A DNA stretch of 64,000 nt from Halegenticoccus tardaugens (GCF_004116405.1 NZ_SDIC01000003.1:186001-250000); one strand, 5' to 3'; counted from the stretch's first letter, positions 1-9,537 are shown. The notes: a model not told the origin generated them from the sequence alone. Made by a program: numbers and translations.

Positions 1-529
1 GAACGACCCGGTTCACCAGTCCCCAGTCGAGCGCCCGATCCGCGTCTATCGGCTCGCCCGTGAGCGAAAGCTCCATCAGGCGCTTTCGGCCGCCGACGGC
101 GGCGACCCGCTCGACCGCGTACGGCGGGTACGCGCCGATCCGCGTCTCCGGCAGCGCGAACGTCGCCCCCTCGACGGCGACCGCGAGGTCGCAGCCGACG
201 ACGAGTTCCATCCCGCCGCCGTAGGCGAGCCCGTTGACCGCCGCGATCACGGGCACGTCGAGTTTCTCGACGCCGAACAGCGCCTCGTGGAGGCAGTCGC
301 CGAGCTCCTCCACCTCGGCGGCGGTCTCCGCCCCGTCGATGACTTCGATGTCGTCGCCGGCGCAGAACGCGTCGCCGACGCCGGTGAGCACCGCCGCGCG
401 CGCCTCCGCTTCCGCTCGCTCCAGCAGGCGCGCGAGCTCGCGCCACCCCTCGACGTGGATCGCGTTGCGCTTTTCGGGCCTGTCGATCGTGATCCACGCG
501 GCGTCGCCGCGACGGTCGTACGAGAGCAT
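1..529 (-). CDS. Enoyl-CoA hydratase/isomerase family protein (C-terminus cut by window edge)
   Basis: The minus-strand reading starts with ATG at 527-529 and stays open to base 1, giving about 176 residues; the C-terminal third is outside the window. The crotonase fold is recognisable: an N-terminal RPEKRNAI motif, an oxyanion-hole loop FCAGDDI near residue 62, and the second oxyanion motif NGLAYGGGMEL near residue 105. These residues polarise the CoA thioester in enoyl-CoA hydratases and isomerases. A role in fatty-acid or amino-acid beta-oxidation is inferred from the family; the substrate cannot be told. It is separated from hemD by about 110 bases and is probably transcribed independently. 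Confidence 0.88.
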   Translation of the reverse strand, partial: MLSYDRRGDAAWITIDRPEKRNAIHVEGWRELARLLERAEAEARAAVLTGVGDAFCAGDDIEVIDGAETAAEVEELGDCLHEALFGVEKLDVPVIAAVNGLAYGGGMELVVGCDLAVAVEGATFALPETRIGAYPPYAVERVAAVGGRKRLMELSLTGEPIDADRALDWGLVNRVV

Positions 530-640
530 GGGTGTGCGTGTCTCTCCCGCGTCGCTTATAACCGCCGCCGGACACCGACATCGGCCGATCGTGGGACGCG
601 GCGGCCGATCGGCCGCCGCGTCCCGCCACGTCGTCCCGTC

Positions 641-1393
641 TCACTCGTTGTACGTCGGAGCCGCGGCCTCGACGACCGCGCAGGCCAGTTCCTCGAAGTC
701 GGCGCGCTCCGGGACCACGTCGACGTCGACCCCGAGCCGTTCCGCGGTCCGCCGCGTCGGTTCGCCGATGGCCCCGACGACCGCCTCGTTCAGCCCCCGG
801 AGCGCGTCCTGACGAACCCCGCGATCCTCGGCCGCCGCGAGGAAGTTCTCGACGGTCAGGGACGAGGTGAAGACCGCCGCGCGCAGATCCCCGTCGGCGG
901 CCAGTTCCACCGACTCGCCCGAACCCTCGGGTCGAACGAGCCGGTAGAGGACGGTTTCGCGCACGTCCGCCCCGGCCTCGCGCAGCCCGTCGAGCAGCAC
1001 GTCGCTGCCGTGGTCGCTCCGGGCGACCTCGACGCGCGCGCCCGCGACGTCGCCGTCGAGCGCGGCGACGAGTCCGGTCGAGGTGAACTCTTCGGGGATT
1101 CGATCGACCCGGTATCCGGCGTCGCGGAGCGCGTCGGCGGTCGCCTCGCCGATCGCGCAGACGACCGTCCTCTCGTCGGGCACCCACCCCGCCTCGGCCG
1201 CGAGTTCGACGCCCGTCTTGCTCGTGAAGATCGCGTAGTCGGCGTCGTCGGTCCGCGGTACCTCGCCCGTCGGTTCGACCGCGAGCATCGGATCGGGGAC
1301 GGGCGTCGCGCCGAGCGAGTCGAGCAGCTCGACCGCCTCGCGCAGTCGCTCGTCGGCCGGGCGGAAGACGGCGACGGTGACCTCGCGCGTCAC
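641..1393 (-). CDS. hemD: Uroporphyrinogen-III synthase
   Basis: The 250-residue product cyclises and inverts ring D of hydroxymethylbilane to give uroporphyrinogen III. It starts with V-T-R-E-V-T-V-A-V-F. HemD proteins diverge strongly, so the call rests on the two-lobed alpha/beta pattern (AIFTSKTGVELAAE near residue 70, AAVFTSSLTVENFL near 165, AVVGAIGEPTRRTAE near 195) and on position directly after the SUMT gene. The GTG start at 1391-1393 overlaps the SUMT stop as GTGA, so the two are probably translationally coupled. An upstream in-frame extension to 1549 exists but is arginine-rich shadow sequence inside the SUMT gene. Confidence 0.9.
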   Translation of the reverse strand: MTREVTVAVFRPADERLREAVELLDSLGATPVPDPMLAVEPTGEVPRTDDADYAIFTSKTGVELAAEAGWVPDERTVVCAIGEATADALRDAGYRVDRIPEEFTSTGLVAALDGDVAGARVEVARSDHGSDVLLDGLREAGADVRETVLYRLVRPEGSGESVELAADGDLRAAVFTSSLTVENFLAAAEDRGVRQDALRGLNEAVVGAIGEPTRRTAERLGVDVDVVPERADFEELACAVVEAAAPTYNE

Positions 1394-2190
1394 GGCTCGC
1401 CCCCCGCGTTCTCCAGCAGATCGAGGACGCGCTCGCGGGTCGCCGCCACCTCGCCGATCACCGCGATCGCGGGCGGTTCGATCCCCTCGCGGTCGCGCAC
1501 CGCGACGATGGTTTCGAGCGTCCCGGTCGCGACGCGCATGTCGGGCCACGTCGCCCGCTCGACGAGCGCGACCGGCGTGTCGGGGCGCTTCCCCGCCTCG
1601 ACCAGCGCACGGGCGTACTCGGGGAGCTTTCCGACGCCCATGAGGACGACGATCGTCCCGCCGGTCTCCGCGAGCGCCCGCCAGTCGACCGCCGACTCCT
1701 CCTTCGTCGGGTCCTCGTGGCCCGTGACGAACGACACCGACGAGGCGTGGTCGCGGTGGGTGAGCGGGACGCCGGCGACGCCCGGGCCGGCGACGGCCGA
1801 GGTGACGCCGGGGACGACCTCTACCGGGATTCCCTCCCGCGCGAGGTGCTCCATCTCCTCGCCGCCGCGGCCGAAGACGAAGGGGTCGCCACCCTTCAGT
1901 CGGACGACGGTCTTCCCCCGGCGGGCGAGTTCGACCATCCGACGGTTCGTGTACTCCTGCGGGGTCCAGTCGCCGCCCGCGCGCTTGCCCACGTCCTCGC
2001 GCTTCCCCTCGGGGATCGTCCCGAGGATCTCCGGCCCGGGGAGCTTGTCGTGGAGGACGACGTCCGCCTCCTCCAGCAGGCGTCTCGCTTTCACCGTCAT
2101 GAGGTCCGGGTCGCCGGGGCCGCTCCCGACGAGGTAGACGGTACCAGGGGCGTCCGACGCCGATTTCTCGCGCTCCCCCATCTCACTCAC
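1390..2190 (-). CDS. cobA: Uroporphyrinogen-III C-methyltransferase (SUMT)
   Basis: This 266-residue SAM-dependent enzyme methylates uroporphyrinogen III at C2 and C7 to precorrin-2, the branch point to siroheme, cobalamin and, in archaea, alternative heme. The signature VGSGPGDPDLMT lies at residues 21-32 and the SAM-loop GGDPFVFGRGGEE at 100-112, both diagnostic of the CobA/CysG-C family. The first start is GTG at 2188-2190, overlapping the hemC stop by 8 bases; an ATG at 2179-2181 (residue 4) is an alternative. It overlaps hemD by four bases downstream, so hemC, this gene and hemD form one coupled operon. Confidence 0.95.
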   Translation of the reverse strand: MSEMGEREKSASDAPGTVYLVGSGPGDPDLMTVKARRLLEEADVVLHDKLPGPEILGTIPEGKREDVGKRAGGDWTPQEYTNRRMVELARRGKTVVRLKGGDPFVFGRGGEEMEHLAREGIPVEVVPGVTSAVAGPGVAGVPLTHRDHASSVSFVTGHEDPTKEESAVDWRALAETGGTIVVLMGVGKLPEYARALVEAGKRPDTPVALVERATWPDMRVATGTLETIVAVRDREGIEPPAIAVIGEVAATRERVLDLLENAGGEP

Positions 2191-3310
2191 CCCGCTTTCC
2201 TTCCGTCTCCTCGTCCGCTTCCGCCTCGCGCGCCGCGCGCTCGATCAGCTCCGCCGCGCCGCGGTCGCGCAGGTCGTCCGCGAGGTCCGCGGCGGCGTGC
2301 GCGTGGTTCTCGACGGGGAGGTCCCGGGAGGTTTCGACGACCTCCTCGCCGTCCGCGCTCAGCACCTGCGCGCGGACTCGGACGTAGCTCCCCTGCACCA
2401 CGGCGTTGACGCCGATGGGCGCCACGCAGCCGCCGCCGAGTTCCGCGAGCACCGTCCGCTCGACGGTCGTCTCGACGCGCGACCGCGGGTGGTCGACGGC
2501 GCGTTGTATCGCCTCCGACGCCTCGCCGGCCGCGCCCGTGACCGCGATGGCCCCCTGTCCCGGCGCTGGGACGAACGCGCCCATCGGGAGGCGCGAGGAC
2601 GCGACGTGGCGGTCGAGGCCGCTCCGGCGCAGTCCGGCCTCCGCGAGGACGATGGCGTCGAACTCAGCGTCTGCGTCGCGGCCGAGCGCCCGCCGTTCGA
2701 GCTCCGAGAGGTCGTCGAACCACTCCTCGGGCCGTCGGTCGTACGCCGGTTCGTAGTCGTCGTCTCCGAGGTTCCCCTTCCGGTCGGCGTCGGCCTCGAC
2801 GCGCGCTTCGTGCTCGCGCTGGAGGCTCGGCGCGAGGAGTTTCTCCACGCGCGTGTCCACGTTTCCGCGGAGGGGGACGACGGAGAGATCCGGCCGGGCG
2901 TTGAGGAGCTGCGCCTTCCGCCGGAGCGACGACGTCCCGACGACGGCCCCCGACGGCAGGTCGTCCAGATCGCTCCCGTCGGGCGTGAGGAGCGCGTCGC
3001 CGGCCGACGCGCGCTCGGGGACGCCCGCGACGAACAGCTCCGGCGGCGACTCCGTCGGCATGTCCTTCATCGAGTGGACCGCGGCGTCGACCTCGCCCGC
3101 GAGGACCTTCTCGTCGAGCGCGCGGACGAACGCGCCGGTCCGCCCGAGGCGGTGGATGAGTTCGTCCCGCAGCCTGTCGCCGCGCGTCTCGACCTCGACC
3201 AGCTCCACGTCGTAGCGGCGGTCCGAGAGCGCCTCGCCGACGCTCGCCGCCTGTCGCAACGCGAGGTCGGAGCCTCGCGTCGCGAGCCGCAGGGTCCCGC
3301 GTGTGCTCAT
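2183..3310 (-). CDS. hemC: Hydroxymethylbilane synthase (porphobilinogen deaminase)
   Basis: HemC joins four porphobilinogens into hydroxymethylbilane. The start ATG at 3308-3310 gives M-S-T-R-G-T-L-R-L-A-T-R-G-S with the N-terminal family motif TRGSDLALRQA at residues 11-21. Catalytic Asp83 sits in HSMKDMP, and the dipyrromethane-cofactor cysteine is Cys295 in ELGGGCVAPIG. At 375 residues it is longer than the usual ~310, because residues about 159-215 form an acidic insertion after the RGNVDTRV motif; such insertions are common in haloarchaeal homologues. It is first in an overlapping hemC-SUMT-hemD operon. Confidence 0.96.
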   Translation of the reverse strand: MSTRGTLRLATRGSDLALRQAASVGEALSDRRYDVELVEVETRGDRLRDELIHRLGRTGAFVRALDEKVLAGEVDAAVHSMKDMPTESPPELFVAGVPERASAGDALLTPDGSDLDDLPSGAVVGTSSLRRKAQLLNARPDLSVVPLRGNVDTRVEKLLAPSLQREHEARVEADADRKGNLGDDDYEPAYDRRPEEWFDDLSELERRALGRDADAEFDAIVLAEAGLRRSGLDRHVASSRLPMGAFVPAPGQGAIAVTGAAGEASEAIQRAVDHPRSRVETTVERTVLAELGGGCVAPIGVNAVVQGSYVRVRAQVLSADGEEVVETSRDLPVENHAHAAADLADDLRDRGAAELIERAAREAEADEETEGKRGE

Positions 3311-3417
3311 GGTCGGTGATGTGCGCCCGACGTTGAAAAGGACACCAGTTCCGACCCTCCGGCGGTCCGACGCGCCCGTGCCCCCACGTTCCGGCGGCCG
3401 GTGCGCCGGCACCTCCC

Positions 3418-3987
3418 CTACGGCGTTCCGACGTGCTCGTGCCGGAGGTAGAGGTAGTACACCGCGAGCGGGACGCTCACGACGAAGTTCGTCACGATCA
3501 CGCCCGCGAGCGCGACCAGCCCGTACAGCACCGCGTCGGGGCTCCACTCGGACCCGGACCGCGCGACCGCCTTCGCGTCGACGTAGATCGCGAGGGGAAA
3601 GAGCACCGCGAGGACGAGGCCGGGGAGCGCGAGGACGAACGCCGCGACGGAGAACAGGAGGACGTTCGTCAGGCTCGCGAGGCCGCCCAGTCCGGCGACG
3701 TCGAGCGCGAACCCGAAGGCGAACGCGACGAACGCGACGACGGCGGCGACGACGAGCAGGACGAAGTAGACCGGGACGGCCGCGATCCAGTACCACCACC
3801 GCGAGTCGACGTCCGCGTCGGGGAGGTACCGGTCGAGCCCGCTGTCGCGATCCGTCGCCGTGCCGACCGCGGTCGGCGCGCCGGGCTCGCGTCTCGTCGC
3901 GCGATCACCCCCGCGGTCGACGGCTCGGTCCGATCGGTCGGATCGACTCGTCCGTTCGTCCCGGTCGTCCGGCGGCTGATCGTTCAT
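3418..3987 (-). CDS. Haloarchaeal membrane protein of unknown function
   Basis: The 189-residue protein has a charged, disordered N-terminus (about residues 1-62, rich in Asp and Arg) followed by three to four hydrophobic segments at about 64-92, 100-135 and 150-180. I recognise no catalytic motif. It lies between hemL and hemC on the same strand, so it may be carried by the tetrapyrrole transcription unit, but nothing in the sequence ties it to heme synthesis. The ATG at 3985-3987 is the only sensible start; the gene ends about 107 bases before hemC. Confidence 0.7.
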   Translation of the reverse strand: MNDQPPDDRDERTSRSDRSDRAVDRGGDRATRREPGAPTAVGTATDRDSGLDRYLPDADVDSRWWYWIAAVPVYFVLLVVAAVVAFVAFAFGFALDVAGLGGLASLTNVLLFSVAAFVLALPGLVLAVLFPLAIYVDAKAVARSGSEWSPDAVLYGLVALAGVIVTNFVVSVPLAVYYLYLRHEHVGTP

Positions 3988-4027
3988 ATCCCCGGGTAGT
4001 CGTCGCCGGCGTATAAATTAGCGCGCC

Positions 4028-5365
4028 TCAGAGCGCCTCCTTGTACGCCTCCAGCGTCCGCTCCACGTCCTCGTCCGTGTGCGCGTAACAGACGAACTGC
4101 GACTCGAACTGGTTGGCCGTGAGGAAGACCCCGCGATCCTTCATCTCCTGCCAGAAGATGCGCTCCCAGCGCTCCGTCTCGGCGTTCGACACGTCCGCGC
4201 CGGTCTTCGGGCAGTAGTCGTACCGCGGGCAGTCCGGACGCTGGCGACAGCCCGCCGCGCACTGGCCGTCGAGGTCGGAGGGGCCCTCGCGGGTGAAGAT
4301 CGTCTTGAACATGCTGTCGGTGCCGACGACGGTGTACTCGGGGGCCTGCTCCTCGCAGATCTCCGTGATCCCCCGTCGGAGCTTCTCGCCGAGGCGGTCG
4401 ACGTGCTCGTACACGTCGTTCTCGGCGGCGTACGTCAGGTACGCGTGACCCGCGGCCATCGTCACAGGGTGGCCGGAGAACGTGCCGGACTGGAACACGT
4501 CGCCCGCGGGGCTGAAGTGCTCGACGACCTCCGCCCTGCCGCCGATCGCGCCCACGGGGAACCCGCCGCCGACGATCTTCCCGAACGTCGTCAGGTCCGG
4601 CGTAACGCCGAACTTCCCCTGCGCGCACCCGAGGCCGCCGACGCGGAAGCCCGTGATCACCTCGTCGAAGATCAAGAGCGCGCCGTGTTCGTCGGTGAGC
4701 CGGCGGAGCGTCTCGTGGTACCCGTCGACGGGCATCACGATGCCCGTGTTGGCGAGGATCGGCTCGACGAGGACGGCCGCGATCTCGTCGCCGTGCGCCT
4801 CGAACGCGTCGCGGACGGCCCCCTCGTCGTTGAACGGGACCGGGAGGGTGTGCGCCGCGAACGCCTCGGGGATGCCCGCCGTGCTCGGCCGCGGGCTCTC
4901 CGGGTCGCCCTCGACGAGCGTCGACTCCTGCGCGCCGTGATAGCCCCCCCGCATGACGACGATCTTGTCGCGGCCGGTGTAGCCGCGCGCGAGGCGGACG
5001 GCCGAGACGGTCGCCTCGGTGCCGGAGTTGACGAACCGGATCATCTCGACGCTCGGGACGTGCCTGGCGACGAACTCCGCGTGCTCGACCTCGATCTCCG
5101 TCGGCGCGCCGTACATCGGGCCGTCGCTGGCGTACTTTTGGACCGCCGCGCGGACGGGGTCGGGCATGTCGTGGCCGTACAGCAGCGGTCCGTAGCCGAG
5201 CACGTAGTCCACGTACCGGTTGCCGTCGGCGTCGATGACGTGGCCGCCGTCGCCGCGCTCGACGAAGAAGGGGTACGGTCTCGTCGCCCGCACCGACGAG
5301 TTCACGCCGCCGGGCATGACCGACAGCGCCCGGTCGTACAGGTCGCGGGAGCGATCGTGGTTCAC
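4028..5365 (-). CDS. hemL: Glutamate-1-semialdehyde 2,1-aminomutase
   Basis: HemL converts glutamate-1-semialdehyde to 5-aminolevulinate in the C5 route. The GTG at 5363-5365 gives a 445-residue protein beginning [10 protein letters not shown]; this matches the family N-terminus ([15 protein letters not shown]). PLP-binding Lys263 lies in [12 protein letters not shown], with DEVITGF at 234-240. A cysteine-rich insertion carries Cys369, Cys373, Cys379 and Cys385, absent from most bacterial HemL; a metal site is conceivable but unproven. Open reading continues upstream to 5905, but that part is shadow of glnK. Confidence 0.95.
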   Translation of the reverse strand: MNHDRSRDLYDRALSVMPGGVNSSVRATRPYPFFVERGDGGHVIDADGNRYVDYVLGYGPLLYGHDMPDPVRAAVQKYASDGPMYGAPTEIEVEHAEFVARHVPSVEMIRFVNSGTEATVSAVRLARGYTGRDKIVVMRGGYHGAQESTLVEGDPESPRPSTAGIPEAFAAHTLPVPFNDEGAVRDAFEAHGDEIAAVLVEPILANTGIVMPVDGYHETLRRLTDEHGALLIFDEVITGFRVGGLGCAQGKFGVTPDLTTFGKIVGGGFPVGAIGGRAEVVEHFSPAGDVFQSGTFSGHPVTMAAGHAYLTYAAENDVYEHVDRLGEKLRRGITEICEEQAPEYTVVGTDSMFKTIFTREGPSDLDGQCAAGCRQRPDCPRYDYCPKTGADVSNAETERWERIFWQEMKDRGVFLTANQFESQFVCYAHTDEDVERTLEAYKEAL

Positions 5366-5526
5366 GCGGGGGCACCTCCGGACGCGCGTTCGCAGGTCGC
5401 CGAAGGCGACGCTCGTTCCGCCCGGTCCCGGTGCCGCGATCTCGACGCGTTCATGCGCCGCCGTTGGAATGCGGGCTCCAAAGTAGTTTCTGAGCCGCGC
5501 GCCGCCTCGGACCGCGTCGCGTCGCC

Positions 5527-5895
5527 TCAGACGGCGTCCGGTCCGCGCTTGCCGGTGCGGACCTGCACGGCGTCGGCGACGTCGATGACGAAGATCTTGC
5601 CGTCGCCCGGCTCGCCGGTGTTGGCGGCCTCGCGGACGGCGTCCACCACGTCGTCGGCCGAGATGTCGGCGACGACGCACTCGATCTTCACCTTCTGGTG
5701 GAGGTCGACCGTGTACTCCTCGCCGCGCCACTGGCCCTTCTTCGCGGGCTGGCTGCCGCGGCCGGAGACGTTCGTGACCGTGAGCGAGGGCGCGCCGACC
5801 TCGGCGAGCCCCTTCTTCACGTCGCCGAGCTTGTCCGGTCGGACGATCGCGACGACCATCTTGATTTCCCCGTCGTTCGGGACGTCGTCGCTCAT
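5527..5895 (-). CDS. glnK: Nitrogen regulatory protein P-II (GlnK type)
   Basis: This 122-residue PII signal protein senses ATP/ADP and 2-oxoglutarate and gates its partner ammonium channel. The core begins at [13 protein letters not shown] (11-23). The T-loop carries [12 protein letters not shown] with Tyr61, and the C-terminal [22 protein letters not shown] is the family signature. The ATG at 5893-5895 overlaps the amt stop (ATGA), the classical amt-glnK arrangement; this supports membrane sequestration of GlnK by Amt. Expression is expected to be nitrogen-responsive from the amt promoter. Confidence 0.97.
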   Translation of the reverse strand: MSDDVPNDGEIKMVVAIVRPDKLGDVKKGLAEVGAPSLTVTNVSGRGSQPAKKGQWRGEEYTVDLHQKVKIECVVADISADDVVDAVREAANTGEPGDGKIFVIDVADAVQVRTGKRGPDAV

Positions 5896-7259
5896 CGCTC
5901 GTCACCCCCCTCGACGCGGATTCCGCCGTCGGGGCGGATCGGCGCGCCCGCGCCGTCGGCGACGGCGTCGGGCTTACCGAACTCGGGGTAGGTGTCGACC
6001 CCGTGCTCGGAGCTGTCGAGCCCCTCGCGCTCGTGCTCGGGCGTGACGCGCGCCTCGCCCAGCGCCTTGATGCCGCCGAAGACGGCGGCGGTCGCGGCGA
6101 ACGTCCACAGGGCGATGACGGTGACCCCGATCGCCTGCGGGACGAACAGGCTCACCGCCTCGGCGACGCCGCCGCCCGCCCACACGTCGACGGCGAAGGC
6201 GGGGAAGACGAGCGCCCCGAGGATGCCGGCCGACCCGTGAACTGGGAAGACGGCGCACACGTCGTCGATCTTCAGCCGCTTCTCGACGAACTCGAAGACG
6301 ATGGGAAGCTGCGCGCCGGCGAGCAGGCCGATGGCGAGCGCGCCGGGCCAGACGATGGCGTCGGTGTTGCTCGTGATGCCGACGAGGCCGGCGAGCAGGC
6401 CGTTCGCGACGTACAGGGTGTCGACCTTGCCGGTCTTGTACAGCGCCATCGCGGCCGCGCCGATCGCGCCCGCGGCCATGCCGAGGGTCGTCGTCAGCGC
6501 GACGCGGCCGACGTAGCTGAAGTCGCCGAGGACGACCTCGCCGCCCTCGACCGCGAGGGGGGCGGCGGCCGTCCCGACGTTGAAGCCGTACCAGCCGAAT
6601 GCGAGGACGAGCGTCCCGAGGGCCGCGAACGTCAGCGAGTGGCCGGGGATGACGTTGACCGTCCCGTCGTCGTTGAAACGGTCCATCCGCGGGCCGATGA
6701 CCCACGCCGCGGTGAGGCCGGCGATGCCGCCCATCCCGTGGACGATCATGCCGCCGGCGAAGTCGTGAAAGCCGAGCGCGTCGAGGAAGCCGCCGTCCCA
6801 CGTGAAGCCGGTGACGACCGGGTAGATGACCGCGGCGAGGAGGACGGTGTAGGCGACGTACGCGCGGAGCTTCGCGCGGCCGGCGACGGCCCCGGAGACG
6901 ATCGTCGCGGCGGTCATGGCGAACACCGCGCCGAACAGCCACCCGACCCAGTCGACCGACGACGAGGGCTCGTACACGTCGGCGAACGCGCCGGCGACGG
7001 AGTAGTCGCCGCCGCCGGTGATCCCGCCGACGACGGCCGAGATCGCCGCCCCCGCGAGGAAGAAGACGATCACGCCGACGCTCCACGTCAGGAGGTTCTT
7101 CGTCAACTGGTTCGCCACGTTCTTCGCGCGCACCTGCCCCGCCTCCAGCATCGCGAAGCCCGCGTGCATGAAGAAGATGAGGAAGGTGACGACGAGCACC
7201 CACACCATGTTGACGCCCTCGACGATCGCGGCGGCGTCAGTCTGCAGGAGCGGTTCCAT
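5892..7259 (-). CDS. amt: Ammonium transporter (Amt/MEP/Rh family)
   Basis: A 455-residue membrane protein with about eleven hydrophobic helices. The family motif [16 protein letters not shown] lies near residues 30-45. The twin pore histidines are recognisable in [13 protein letters not shown] and in [12 protein letters not shown]. The C-terminal tail after the last helix is acidic and would contact GlnK. ATG at 7257-7259 is preferred over the adjacent GTG at 7260-7262 because a TATA-like element is centred about 27 bases upstream. The gene lies between hemB and hemL on the same strand; the stop overlaps glnK by four bases. Confidence 0.97.
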   Translation of the reverse strand: MEPLLQTDAAAIVEGVNMVWVLVVTFLIFFMHAGFAMLEAGQVRAKNVANQLTKNLLTWSVGVIVFFLAGAAISAVVGGITGGGDYSVAGAFADVYEPSSSVDWVGWLFGAVFAMTAATIVSGAVAGRAKLRAYVAYTVLLAAVIYPVVTGFTWDGGFLDALGFHDFAGGMIVHGMGGIAGLTAAWVIGPRMDRFNDDGTVNVIPGHSLTFAALGTLVLAFGWYGFNVGTAAAPLAVEGGEVVLGDFSYVGRVALTTTLGMAAGAIGAAAMALYKTGKVDTLYVANGLLAGLVGITSNTDAIVWPGALAIGLLAGAQLPIVFEFVEKRLKIDDVCAVFPVHGSAGILGALVFPAFAVDVWAGGGVAEAVSLFVPQAIGVTVIALWTFAATAAVFGGIKALGEARVTPEHEREGLDSSEHGVDTYPEFGKPDAVADGAGAPIRPDGGIRVEGGDER

Positions 7260-7280
7260 CACGACGACACCCCCTCGGGT

Positions 7281-7292
7281 ACTATTTTACGG
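7281..7292 (-). promoter_or_regulatory. Core promoter of amt-glnK
   Basis: The minus strand reads GTAAAATAGT about 24-29 bases upstream of the amt ATG, the spacing of a haloarchaeal TATA box driving a leaderless transcript. A candidate operator lies immediately upstream at 7301-7312. Confidence 0.6.
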
Positions 7293-7300
7293 ACGATACG

Positions 7301-7497
7301 TGGACAGATGTTCACGGTTGAGACGAAATCAACCGCATACTTCTTCCAAATCACGGTAGAAGATCATGGAACGGCGGCATATAAGGGTTGGTGTTGAATA
7401 TGGGAATTTTTCTGCCCTCTCGATAGACGAACGTTCTATTTAAGATCGAATAAGGGTTGTATAAGGTCATACTCCCACCACCGGCTGGACAAATGTT
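7301..7497. promoter_or_regulatory. AT-rich regulatory region of amt with repeated 12-mers and 10-mers
   Basis: The roughly 325-base gap between the amt start and the hemB stop holds no convincing gene. TGGACAGATGTT (7301-7312) recurs as TGGACAAATGTT (7486-7497), 11 of 12 identical. ATAAGGGTTG occurs at 7381-7390 and again at 7450-7459. The first 12-mer sits just upstream of the amt TATA element, where an activator or repressor would bind. Nitrogen control is inferred only from the downstream genes. Confidence 0.45.
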
Positions 7498-7584
7498 GCC
7501 GGAGTATTTGACGAACGTAGTGTCGATCCGCTGTCTTTTACGGGGCGTTCCGTCCGACCCGCGCGACGGACGGCGAGCGCGCGA

Positions 7585-8565
7585 TCACAGACCGGACGCC
7601 ACGTCCTCGGCGAAGTACGTCACGATGAGGTCCGCGCCCGCGCGCTTGATCGACAGGAGCGACTCGCGCGCCGTCGCTTCGAGGTCGAGCCACCCCTTCT
7701 CCGCGGCGGCGTGGAGCATCGCGTACTCGCCGCTGACGTTGTAGGCGGCGACCGGCCGGTCGAACTCCCGGCGCACGTCGCGGACGACGTCGAGGTACGG
7801 CAGGGCCGGCTTGACCATCAGCACGTCCGCGCCTTGCTCGACGTCGAGGCGCACCTCCCGCACGGCCTCGCGCGCGTTCGCCGGGTCCATCTGGTAGTGT
7901 CTGCGGTCCCCGAAGGCGGGCGCGCCGTCGGCGGCGTCGCGGAACGGGCCGTAGAAGGCGCTCTCGAACTTCGCGGCGTAGCTCGTGATCGGCACGTCCG
8001 CGAACCCGGCCTCGTCGAGTCCGTCGCGGATCGCGCCGACCATGCCGTCGGTCATGCTGCTCGGGGCGACCATGTGCGCGCCCGCCGCCGCGTGCGAGAC
8101 GGCGACCTTCGAGAGGAGGTCGAGCGTCTCGTCGTTGCGAACGGTGAGGCGGGGATCCGTCTCGGCGTCGCGTTCGGTCACCCCGCAGTGACCGTGATCG
8201 GTGTACTCGCAGAGGCAGACGTCGGTGATCACGTACGCGTCGGTCTCGGCGACGATCCGGCGGGTCGCCTCCTGAACGACGCCGTCCTCGGCCCACGCGC
8301 GGGTTCCGCGCCCGTCCTTCGACCGCGGGACGCCGAACAGCATCACCGCCTCGACGCCCGTCTCGCGCACCTCCTCGACGCGCTCGACCGCCTCGTCGAC
8401 GGGCACGCGCTCGTGACCCGGCATCGAGTCGATCGGGAGCCGCTCGTCTGCCGTCGCGTCGACGAACACGGGAGCGACGAGGTCGGTCGCCGAGAGCCGC
8501 GTCTCCGCGACCAGCGGGCGGATGCCGTCGGCACGGAGGCGTCGCGGTCGGTCTCTGAGATCCAT
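7585..8565 (-). CDS. hemB: Porphobilinogen synthase (delta-aminolevulinate dehydratase)
   Basis: HemB condenses two 5-aminolevulinates to porphobilinogen. Starting at the ATG 8563-8565 gives 326 residues beginning M-D-L-R-D-R-P-R-R-L; a longer frame from 8625 would add 20 residues lacking family similarity. Zinc ligands Cys117, Cys119 and Cys127 are in DVCLCEYTDHGHCGV. Schiff-base lysines are Lys199 (SYAAKFES) and Lys252 (VLMVKPALPYLD). It precedes amt-glnK and hemL on the same strand, so the C5 tetrapyrrole genes are interrupted by a nitrogen-uptake pair. Confidence 0.97.
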   Translation of the reverse strand: MDLRDRPRRLRADGIRPLVAETRLSATDLVAPVFVDATADERLPIDSMPGHERVPVDEAVERVEEVRETGVEAVMLFGVPRSKDGRGTRAWAEDGVVQEATRRIVAETDAYVITDVCLCEYTDHGHCGVTERDAETDPRLTVRNDETLDLLSKVAVSHAAAGAHMVAPSSMTDGMVGAIRDGLDEAGFADVPITSYAAKFESAFYGPFRDAADGAPAFGDRRHYQMDPANAREAVREVRLDVEQGADVLMVKPALPYLDVVRDVRREFDRPVAAYNVSGEYAMLHAAAEKGWLDLEATARESLLSIKRAGADLIVTYFAEDVASGL

Positions 8566-8760
8566 GCCCGCACTTGTGGCGCTCGGCCCAAAACCGCATC
8601 GCTCGCGATCGAACTCCTCGAGCACGAGGGCGCGCTCGCGGGCGACGGCTCGACGATCGGGAGCGCGGCGCGAACTCCACCGGATCGGGGCGTTCCCGGC
8701 CGCCGGACCGTCAACCGCGGGTCACAACTCATTTAGCGGAGAACGCGGAAGGTATCTCCG

Positions 8761-9297
8761 ATGGTCACACCGGTCCTCCAGCTTCAGGAGATGCCAGCCG
8801 AACTGCAGGCGCTCTTGGAGTCGGAGTACGCCTTCCTCGTCCTGCTCGGGATCTTCGTCCTCGAAGGCGCGATGCTGATGTACGTCATGCCGAGCGAGCT
8901 GATCGTTCCCGGCGCGATCGTGCTGATCGGCGACACGTCCAGCTTCCTGTCGCCGCAGAACTTCGCCATCATCAGCGTCGCGGTCGTCGGGGCCACGATC
9001 GGCCAGTACGCGCTGTTCAAAGTCGCCCGCCGCGGCGGCCGGGAGTACCTCCTCGAAAAGCGGTGGTTCCGAATCAGCGAGGAGAAGCTCGACCGCTTCG
9101 ACGGCTGGTTCGACCGGTGGGGACCGATCGTCGTCCTCCTGAGCAACACGATGCTCTTTACCCGAGGTATGTTGACCGTCCCCGCCGGCTTCTCGGAACT
9201 CTCCGACCGGAAGTTCGTCGCCTACTCGGCGCTCGGGACGCTCTCGTTCGAGGTGATCCTCGCCGGCCTCTTCGTCTTCCTCGGTCGCCTGCTCTGA
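8761..9297 (+). CDS. DedA/VTT-domain integral membrane protein
   Basis: The 178-residue protein has hydrophobic segments near 23-55, 70-90, 118-135 and 150-178. The DedA-family pattern is recognisable: an acidic residue in the first helix (LEGAMLMYVMPSE), a re-entrant glycine-rich stretch (VVGATIGQYALFKVARRGG) and the motif FTRGMLTVPAGF at about residues 137-148. DedA proteins are implicated in lipid scrambling and membrane homeostasis; the substrate here is unknown. It is divergent from hemB and stands alone. Confidence 0.8.
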   Translation: MVTPVLQLQEMPAELQALLESEYAFLVLLGIFVLEGAMLMYVMPSELIVPGAIVLIGDTSSFLSPQNFAIISVAVVGATIGQYALFKVARRGGREYLLEKRWFRISEEKLDRFDGWFDRWGPIVVLLSNTMLFTRGMLTVPAGFSELSDRKFVAYSALGTLSFEVILAGLFVFLGRLL

Positions 9298-9537
9298 CCG
9301 TCTTCGTTCCCCTCGGGGAATCCCGCCCGACCGTTTCGCGGCGCGCGATCCCGCCTCGCTCGGCGAACTCCACGGCGTCCGCGCCGGCGACCACGACCCC
9401 GGTGACGTGCTGGAGAGGGTGCGCGATGCGACGGACGAGGAGGAGCGCCGCGAGGACGAACGCGCCGAGCGCCTCCGACCGTCCGAGAACGCGGAAAACC
9501 CGGGCACCGCGTCGAGAGCGCGCGGAGCGACGCCGCG

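Noticed and set aside
9298..9537. Acidic plus-strand reading (LGELHGVRAGDHDPGDVLERV) downstream of the DedA-like gene
   Set aside because: Codon pattern looks protein-like, but there is no start, no stop before the next gene, and no recognised family; at most a decayed fragment.
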